Assembly: GCF_003966125.1 (NCBI RefSeq)
Contig: NZ_RXMA01000007.1
Span: forward strand, 1 to 64,000
Reading direction: 5' to 3'
DNA: 64,000 nt
Source of the DNA: Azospirillum griseum
GTDB taxonomy: Bacteria > Pseudomonadota > Alphaproteobacteria > Azospirillales > Azospirillaceae
The position numbers and the translations under genes are program-made. This document shows positions 58,542 to 64,000 of this stretch, piece by piece. The notes below the pieces were generated by a model that ran no database searches, was not told where the DNA came from, and saw only the letters and a program-made list of their open reading frames with translations. Every line of letters begins with the position of its first letter. Positions within the stretch are counted from its first letter, which is position 1.

Positions 58542-59843
58542 TTATGCCCCGGCGAAATACTGACCGACCAGACGGCGCAACTCAGCCTCGACCCCATCGT
58601 CACCAAGAGCGGTCAGTTGGGCGTGCAGGGCGGCGGCGATGGCGGCGAAGCGGGCCAGGACCGCCGGGTCGAAATGCCGCCCTTCACCCTCCCGCAGGAT
58701 GCCCATCGCCATCTCGAAGGGCATCGGCTCCTTGTAGGGGCGGCGGGAGGTCAAGGCATCGAACACGTCGGCCACGGCGAAGATGCGGGCGGTGATCGGG
58801 ATGCTGTCCCCCACCAGACCGCGCGGATAGCCCGATCCGTCGAACTTCTCATGATGACCGCCCACCACATCGGTGGCGTCGGTCAGCCAGTCCGCCGCGC
58901 GCACGATGTCCAGCCCATGGACCACATGGGTCTTCATCACCGTGAACTCATCAACGTCGAGCTTGCCGGGCTTCAGCAGGATGCGGTCGGGAATGGCGAT
59001 CTTGCCGACGTCGTGCAGAAAGGCCCCCTTCACCAACCGCCGGATGGCGACGGCGTCCAGCCCCATCGCCTCGGCCAAGCGGATCGCCAGCACGGTGACG
59101 CGGTAATTGTGGGCGTGGGTGTCGCTGTCGCGCTTGGCGATGGCGCTGCCCAGCACGGTGAGGATGTCGATGTTGGCGTCGAGAAGCTGGCGCGACAGGG
59201 CCATGACCCGCCGGTTGAAGGCGACGAAGATCGGCAGCAACACCAGCGCCGCCAGAATGACCGACAGCGAGGATACGGCCACCACGGTGACGGTGTCCTT
59301 GATGATCTCGTGCGAATGCTCCGGCGAGAGTTGGAAGACGCTTTCGAAATACCCCAGAACGCGCCCGTTCTGGTCGGTCAGTGATTCGATGGTCTGGATG
59401 AAGAAGCGCCCGTCGATGGTGTAGCGTTCGTACTGGAAGGTTCCGGCGGGCGGGAAATCATGGCGCGAGTTGCGCAACCGCTCCTCGGCCCACTCAGCCC
59501 CGGGGGCGATGTGCTCGCCGATCTTGACCTTGTTGGCGTCATACAGTTCGGCAACAATGAAGAGGCCGTCGGGTGATGGAGCCTGCGCGGCCTGGATCCG
59601 CCGATGCATGAAGCGCTCCAACGCTTCGCCCGGTTGCAGCGCGGACTCCCTGGGCGCGACGCCGGGCAACGTGTCGCGGGCTTCGGCCAGAAAGGCACTC
59701 GATTCCCGTTTGGCGAGATCGGACACCAATTCGTCGGCGATCTCCATCTCGACGAAGAAGGCGATGCCACCGACCGCCACCGCCACCAGCAGGGCGGCCA
59801 CGGCGACGCGGATCAGGATCGAGCGGTAGGTGGGCAGGGACAT
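58542..59843 (-). CDS. Membrane-bound HD-GYP phosphodiesterase (c-di-GMP)
   Basis: A 433-residue two-helix membrane protein. Helix 1 (10-32) and helix 2 (185-208) flank a periplasmic sensor of about 150 residues; the HD-GYP domain follows directly, without HAMP or receiver. It has HD at 277-278 (LHDVGKIAIPD), the downstream metal His residues (KTHVVHG) and HHEKFDGSGYP (330-340), so hydrolysis of c-di-GMP to pGpG or GMP is likely. Its product would lower c-di-GMP and so oppose cellulose synthesis by the PilZ-containing BcsA. The receptor gene upstream may share the promoter region, but the gap is 107 bases. The ribosome site is weak. Confidence 0.9.
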   Translation of the reverse strand: MSLPTYRSILIRVAVAALLVAVAVGGIAFFVEMEIADELVSDLAKRESSAFLAEARDTLPGVAPRESALQPGEALERFMHRRIQAAQAPSPDGLFIVAELYDANKVKIGEHIAPGAEWAEERLRNSRHDFPPAGTFQYERYTIDGRFFIQTIESLTDQNGRVLGYFESVFQLSPEHSHEIIKDTVTVVAVSSLSVILAALVLLPIFVAFNRRVMALSRQLLDANIDILTVLGSAIAKRDSDTHAHNYRVTVLAIRLAEAMGLDAVAIRRLVKGAFLHDVGKIAIPDRILLKPGKLDVDEFTVMKTHVVHGLDIVRAADWLTDATDVVGGHHEKFDGSGYPRGLVGDSIPITARIFAVADVFDALTSRRPYKEPMPFEMAMGILREGEGRHFDPAVLARFAAIAAALHAQLTALGDDGVEAELRRLVGQYFAGA

Positions 59844-59950
59844 CGGTGTGCGCTCGTTGCCATGGGACGGAGCGCCATCGGGCGCGCCGTCGGCATTGTC
59901 GCACTGGAGGCAGGGGCTTTCAAAGCGCTCTGTGCCAAACGCCGTTGCGA

Positions 59951-62443
59951 TCAGCCGGCGCGCATGTGCTCAACCAGCCGTTCGACCTGTTGGCTCAGCG
60001 CGTGAATCTCGTCCAGCACGGTGGAGGAGGCGGAGAGCACCTGCCCCGCCGTCGCCCCGGATTCGGTGGCCGCCCGTGCCACCGATTCGATGCTGCCACG
60101 CACCCGCATCGACCCGTCGCTGGCGACCAGCACGTTGCGGGCGATGTCCTGGGTGGCACGGCTTTGCTCTTCGGCGGACAGGGCGACGGCGTTGGTCAGG
60201 TCGTTGATGTGGCGGATGGTGGCGTCGATGGATTGGATCGCCTCCACCGCCTCCTCCGCCACCGTGCGCATCGAGGCGATCTGCCGGGCGATGTCCTCTG
60301 TTGCGGCCCCGACCTGACCGGCCAGCGCCTTCACCTCGTGCGCCACCACGGCAAAACCCTTGCCCGCGTCGCCCGCGTGGGCGGCCTCAATCGTCGCGTT
60401 CAGCGCCAGCAGGTTGGTTTGGCTGGCGATGCCGTTGATGAGCTGCATCACCGCCCCGATCTTGCGCGTGCTGTCGGACAGCTCGTCGATGGTGCGGTTG
60501 CTGCGGGCGACCGCGCCGACGGCGTCGCGGGCGATCACGCTGGAGCGCTGCACCCGGTCGCCGATGTCGCGGATGGCGCGCGACAGGGTGTCGGTTGCCG
60601 CCGCCACCGCCTGCACGCTGTCCTCCGCCAGACGGGAGGTGTCGGCGGCGGTGGAGGTTTCCCGCGTGGTGGTGCGGGCGTTGTCGCTCATCCGCTGGGC
60701 CATGGTCTGCATGGCGTCCGCCGCCGCCGCCACCCGATCCAGCACGGAGCGCACGCGGTTCTCAAAGCTTTCGGCGAGTTCGATCATCGTCCGCCGCCGT
60801 TCCTGGGCGGCGCGCTCGCGCTCGGCCTCGGCCTGGGCGTGAGCGTCGCGCGTGCGGCTGGCGATGTCGCGGAAGACGGTCAGGGCCTGCGTCATCTCGC
60901 CGATCTCATCGGCGCGGGTCGCTGGAATCGGGGTGTCCAGCCGTCCGGCGGCGATGGCGCGCATCGCTTGCGACAGGTGATGCAGGGGAGCCAGGATCAT
61001 GCGCCGCACCACCAGCCAGCCCAACGCCAGCGCGGCGATCAGGCTGACCGCCGCGACCAGGGCCAGGCTGTAGCGCCCCGCCGCCATCGCCTGAAGCGCG
61101 GCGAGCGCGTCGGTGTCGGCCTCGGCCTTGATGCGGTCGGTCTGTTCCCCCACCCGGTCGGAAAAAACAGTGGCGAGACTCCGGCTGTCGTCCAGAATCC
61201 GTTGAATGCGCTGCGCCACCGCCAGTTCGGCCCGGCGCAGGGCGAACAGGCCGCTGTCCCCCGATCCAAAGCTCAGCAGATGATCGGCGGCGTCCAGCAG
61301 ACCGGTGATGCGGACGTCGGCGGTGCGGCGCAGCGGCTTCAGCCGGTTGGTCAGCAACACCCGGGCGCTGGCGAACTGCTCCTCAAGCTGGGTCAATCGC
61401 CGGTCATCCACCGCCTGCGCGGCTTCGCGCAGCAGACCGGCCACGGTGGTGGCGTGGCTGCCGATTTCCAGATAGGCGCGAAAATTGCCCAACCCTTTGG
61501 TCAGCAAAGGGGGCAGGGACTCCCGCCCCAGCGCGCGGGCGGCATCGGCGGCCCGTTGCAGGTCTTGCAGATAGGCCCCGGCCGCAACGGCGGTTTCGCG
61601 TTCCAAGGCGGCCCGGGCGGCGGCGCGCGTCGCCGGATCCGGTGCGGTCAAACGGTTGAGCGTCTCCTCCGTCGGGTCGATCGGGTGGGTGGTCGGGGCG
61701 TTTGCCCGCAGCGCGCGCAGCGAGGCGAGCGCTGTGGCGGTGGCCTCTTGAGTGTCAGAGGGTGCGCTTTCGGACAGGATGGCGACGGCGGCGCGCTGGG
61801 CCTCGGCGTTGAGCAGCCCCGCCAACGCGTCGGCCACGCCGTCCAGCTCCCAATCCAGCGACACACCCAACGTGTCGCCTTGCGTGCGCAGATCGATGCC
61901 GGTGCTCTCGATGATGGGGGCGAGTTGTTCGGTGAAGGCATCCACCCCCCGTCCCAGCGCGGCCAGGGCGTTGTCGCGCCGGGTGCGGATGGCTTGGCGC
62001 TCGGCGACGGCGGTGTTTGCTTCCTCCAGCACCGCGATCAGGGCGGAAGCGCCGTTGCGCAAGGCGGCGACGGTGGTGGTTCCGGGTTGCCGGGCTTCCA
62101 GCGCATCGACCAGACCGACCAGCGCCCGCCCGCGCGCCTGGATCTCGGCAAAGCGCCGCTCCCGCTCCTCGGGTCGGTCGGCGGCCTCCAGGGTGGGGGC
62201 GGCCATGACCAGACCGCCGCTGTCGACCGCCAGCCGCTTGGCCAGTTCCAGCCCCGGCAGGCTGTTTCCGACGATGCGGCCCAACGGATCCTCCACCGCC
62301 GCAAAGGACCACAGGCCGACCAGAACGGCGGCGATGGTCAACCCCGCCATGCCGGTGAAGGCCAGACGCAGTTTGGCGCGCACGCCGAACCGATGGCGGG
62401 AGGGCGCGGTGGATGGGGAGGAGGTGAGCATGCCGGAGAGCAT
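59951..62443 (-). CDS. Methyl-accepting chemotaxis protein with a large periplasmic domain
   Basis: An 830-residue chemoreceptor. Helix 1 lies near 25-48, followed by about 400 mostly helical periplasmic residues (longer than the usual 150-300), helix 2 (SLALVAAVSLIAALALGWLVV, near 460-480), a HAMP domain (PLHHLSQAMRAIAAGRLDTP) and the signalling coiled coil with hairpin tip GIASQTNLLALNATIEAAHA and GKGFAVVAHEVKALA. It lacks the C-terminal CheR-tethering pentapeptide. It would link periplasmic ligand binding to CheA. Start choice is uncertain: 62443 or the ATG at 62431, both with poor ribosome sites. Ligand unknown. Confidence 0.92.
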   Translation of the reverse strand: MLSGMLTSSPSTAPSRHRFGVRAKLRLAFTGMAGLTIAAVLVGLWSFAAVEDPLGRIVGNSLPGLELAKRLAVDSGGLVMAAPTLEAADRPEERERRFAEIQARGRALVGLVDALEARQPGTTTVAALRNGASALIAVLEEANTAVAERQAIRTRRDNALAALGRGVDAFTEQLAPIIESTGIDLRTQGDTLGVSLDWELDGVADALAGLLNAEAQRAAVAILSESAPSDTQEATATALASLRALRANAPTTHPIDPTEETLNRLTAPDPATRAAARAALERETAVAAGAYLQDLQRAADAARALGRESLPPLLTKGLGNFRAYLEIGSHATTVAGLLREAAQAVDDRRLTQLEEQFASARVLLTNRLKPLRRTADVRITGLLDAADHLLSFGSGDSGLFALRRAELAVAQRIQRILDDSRSLATVFSDRVGEQTDRIKAEADTDALAALQAMAAGRYSLALVAAVSLIAALALGWLVVRRMILAPLHHLSQAMRAIAAGRLDTPIPATRADEIGEMTQALTVFRDIASRTRDAHAQAEAERERAAQERRRTMIELAESFENRVRSVLDRVAAAADAMQTMAQRMSDNARTTTRETSTAADTSRLAEDSVQAVAAATDTLSRAIRDIGDRVQRSSVIARDAVGAVARSNRTIDELSDSTRKIGAVMQLINGIASQTNLLALNATIEAAHAGDAGKGFAVVAHEVKALAGQVGAATEDIARQIASMRTVAEEAVEAIQSIDATIRHINDLTNAVALSAEEQSRATQDIARNVLVASDGSMRVRGSIESVARAATESGATAGQVLSASSTVLDEIHALSQQVERLVEHMRAG

Positions 62444-62505
62444 CCGTTGCAAGACGGGAAGGAGTATGGCGGCGCGGCTCTGGACCGCGCCGCCACGTGT
62501 CAGGA

Positions 62506-63648
62506 TCAGAAGACCAGGGTCGAGCGCAGCAGCACGATGTTTCCACGGTCGTTCTGGGAGGTGGTGTCGGACTTCAGGTCGAAGTGGTTGTATTCGGCTC
62601 CCAGAGCCAGACCGGGGGCCACGGTGTAGCGCAGACCGGTGGTGATGAGGTTGAAGCGGCGGTCGCCGCGCACCGTCAGATCGCCCGCGTCCTTGGAGCG
62701 CAGATAGCCCACGCCCAGCGTGTAGGCACCGGTCGTGTATTGCGCGCCGACCGTCCACACATCCTGTGCGCCGCGATCGGTCGCGCGCGTGTTGCTGCTG
62801 CGGGTGATGTACCCGCTGTCGCCGCCATTGGCGTAGCTGCCGCCGACCTTCAGCCCGCCATAGGCCGCCGACAGGCCGACATGGTAGGACGACAGCCGTT
62901 CGAAGCTGGTCCCGGTGCTGGTGTTGCGGGACTGGCCGCCAATGACGAAGACGTCACCCGCGACGGTCACGTCGCCCAGCGTGTCGGCGTAGTTGAAACC
63001 GCCTTCATAGACGTCGGAATAGCCGCCGCTGCGGAAGGAATCGGCGGCAGCCACCGTCTTGCTGCGGTCCACGCTGGTGTGGAAATTGCCGGTCTTGGGC
63101 TGGTAGCTGACCACGGCCTGGAAGCCGGAAAAGCGCGGGCTGGCGTAGAGCACGCGGGTGCCCGCGTCGCCGGTTTTGAACGCCTTCAGGTTGGTGGTCA
63201 TGCTCGGCACGTTGGAGCCGGTGTTGCCAAGGAAGGCGGCGTAGCTGCCATCAACGCCGCCGGTGCCCCAATCCGATGGCGCGATCACGCCGGTCCCGTC
63301 GCTCGGCCCGCCCAGCGCCCCCGCGCTGATCTGGCCGAACCCGCCCTTGACGAACATGTAGGCCCCGTCGTCGGAGACGGTGCGGTCGCTGTTGGAAGCC
63401 TGGAGGGTGACGCGCGCGCCGTATTCCAGCCCGTTGTCGGCGGTGGCGGTCGGCGACACCTTCAACTGGAAGCGGTTGCGGAATTCGGTGGAGCGCTGCC
63501 CGCTTTTCAGCGACTGGCCGACGACGCCCGCTTCGAAATAGGCTTCGCCGCCCAGGATGATGTCGAACTTCGAGGCCGCGTTGGCGGTGGTGCTGCCAAG
63601 GGCGGCAAGGGCGATGGCGGCCACGCTGCCAAGCCAATACTGAGTCAT
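62506..63648 (-). CDS. Outer-membrane porin (alphaproteobacterial type)
   Basis: A 380-residue trimeric-porin-like protein with signal MTQYWLGSVAAIALAALGSTTANA. The mature chain starts with the usual KFDIILGGEAYFEAGVV strand, contains FKGGFGQISAGALG-like VKGGFGQISAG, the constriction-loop region and alternating beta strands, and ends in Phe (VLLRSTLVF), the outer-membrane assembly signal. GGGAGG lies just before the ATG at 63648; the frame is open upstream but without signal sequence. A strong promoter and a palindrome lie about 220-270 bases upstream, leaving a long leader. Confidence 0.9.
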   Translation of the reverse strand: MTQYWLGSVAAIALAALGSTTANAASKFDIILGGEAYFEAGVVGQSLKSGQRSTEFRNRFQLKVSPTATADNGLEYGARVTLQASNSDRTVSDDGAYMFVKGGFGQISAGALGGPSDGTGVIAPSDWGTGGVDGSYAAFLGNTGSNVPSMTTNLKAFKTGDAGTRVLYASPRFSGFQAVVSYQPKTGNFHTSVDRSKTVAAADSFRSGGYSDVYEGGFNYADTLGDVTVAGDVFVIGGQSRNTSTGTSFERLSSYHVGLSAAYGGLKVGGSYANGGDSGYITRSSNTRATDRGAQDVWTVGAQYTTGAYTLGVGYLRSKDAGDLTVRGDRRFNLITTGLRYTVAPGLALGAEYNHFDLKSDTTSQNDRGNIVLLRSTLVF

Positions 63649-63870
63649 AGGACCTCCCGTTGAGTGTGTTTTGCAAGAGAGAGCAAAGCCATGGCTTCGC
63701 CGGTCCCCCGGCTCCGTCACAGACCGGGGGTGCAGCGGACAAGCCGCAGACGTCACCGCTTCCGCCCTGTGGATGGGCAGAGCCGAAGCGGTGGATGTCG
63801 GACAGGCAAAGGGTGGAAAAACGTCCGGGTGAAGGCAGGCGACGGTTCCCGTCAATCCTGCTGGGTCCGG

Positions 63871-63900
63871 ATTGTACGAGACACCATCAAATCGAGTCAA
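63871..63900 (-). promoter_or_regulatory. Sigma-70-type promoter for the porin gene
   Basis: On the minus strand TTGACT (plus 63895-63900) and TACAAT (63871-63876) are 18 bases apart, near consensus. The start codon is about 215 bases downstream, so the leader is long. Upstream sequence is AT-rich. Confidence 0.6.
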
Positions 63901-63901
63901 T

Positions 63902-63916
63902 CGATTTAGTAAATCG
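63902..63916. promoter_or_regulatory. Perfect 15-bp palindrome next to the porin promoter
   Basis: CGATTTA-G-TAAATCG is a perfect 7-1-7 inverted repeat one base from the -35 element, centred about 44 bases before the expected transcript start. Related AAATCG/AAATCA half-sites occur at 63889 and 63924. This position suits an activator touching RNA polymerase. The bound protein is unknown. Nothing further is seen from 63931 to the window end. Confidence 0.5.
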
Positions 63917-64000
63917 TTTTATTAAATCATCGTGCAACAGCCCGGCGGAACGTTGCCGTGGCGGCGGAACGCGGGCCGCCCTGGTGCAACACTTCGGAAT

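Noticed and set aside
63933..64000. Short repeats GTGCAACA and GGCGGAACG at the window end
   Set aside because: Two copies each, too short and too few to call a repeat element, and the region is cut by the window edge.

Overview
The window looks like a chromosomal or large-replicon segment of a high-GC alphaproteobacterium of the Azospirillum/Rhodospirillales type. The hints are the very GC-rich third codon positions, an andA-type anthranilate dioxygenase joined to a branched-amino-acid-type ABC transporter, a TRAP malonate operon, an alphaproteobacterial cellulose operon without bcsC, and many chemotaxis and c-di-GMP genes. This assignment is inference; no rRNA is present to settle it.

Layout. 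(1) 1-1777: remains of a type I restriction locus, with hsdM intact, hsdS cut short and hsdR absent. (2) 1964-2223: a small proline-rich reading frame behind a structured leader. (3) 2433-15431: an aromatic-catabolism block. catBCA (plus strand, with an exact ATAC-N7-GTAT operator upstream) is followed by an AraC regulator. On the minus strand lie a complete three-component anthranilate 1,2-dioxygenase (andAc-Ad-Ab-Aa), a Liv-type ABC importer read in the same direction, and a BenM/CatM-like LysR regulator. Together they would import an aromatic acid, convert anthranilate to catechol, cleave it to muconate and carry it to the enol-lactone. (4) 15574-19547: L-tartrate use (ACS-family permease, LysR regulator, ttdA/ttdB). 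(5) 19661-26685: single genes (TPR-GT41 glycosyltransferase, VOC protein, glutathionyl-hydroquinone reductase, YceI protein, membrane protein, LysR). (6) 27041-30971: an NMT1/THI5-type ABC importer operon. (7) 31026-33047: a scarred stretch with two small nucleases, a 14-bp perfect inverted repeat, fragments of an alcohol dehydrogenase and a tyrosine recombinase, and tRNA-Arg(CCG). (8) 33137-41342: malonate use (GntR regulator, TRAP carrier, a serine-type dienelactone-hydrolase-fold protein, malonyl-CoA synthetase and decarboxylase), ending in a decayed histidine-kinase fragment. (9) 41407-48142: a five-gene periplasmic iron/redox operon (imelysin, multicopper oxidase, di-haem oxidoreductase, imelysin, DUF1513) behind a promoter whose spacer carries a Fur-like box. 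(10) 48427-56779: a bcsA-bcsB-bcsZ-TPR-BcsN-like cellulose operon with no BcsC barrel. (11) 57115-63648: AEC transporter, OsmC protein, HD-GYP phosphodiesterase, a large chemoreceptor and a porin whose promoter lies next to a perfect 15-bp palindrome.

The most interesting points are the Fur-box-controlled imelysin/multicopper-oxidase operon that encodes no permease, the exact BenM-type operator upstream of catB, the 21-bp-phased repeats and 11-residue leader peptide upstream of the malonate operon, the structured small-ORF locus at 1964-2223, and the recombinase scar beside tRNA-Arg. No CRISPR array, rRNA or complete insertion sequence was seen.
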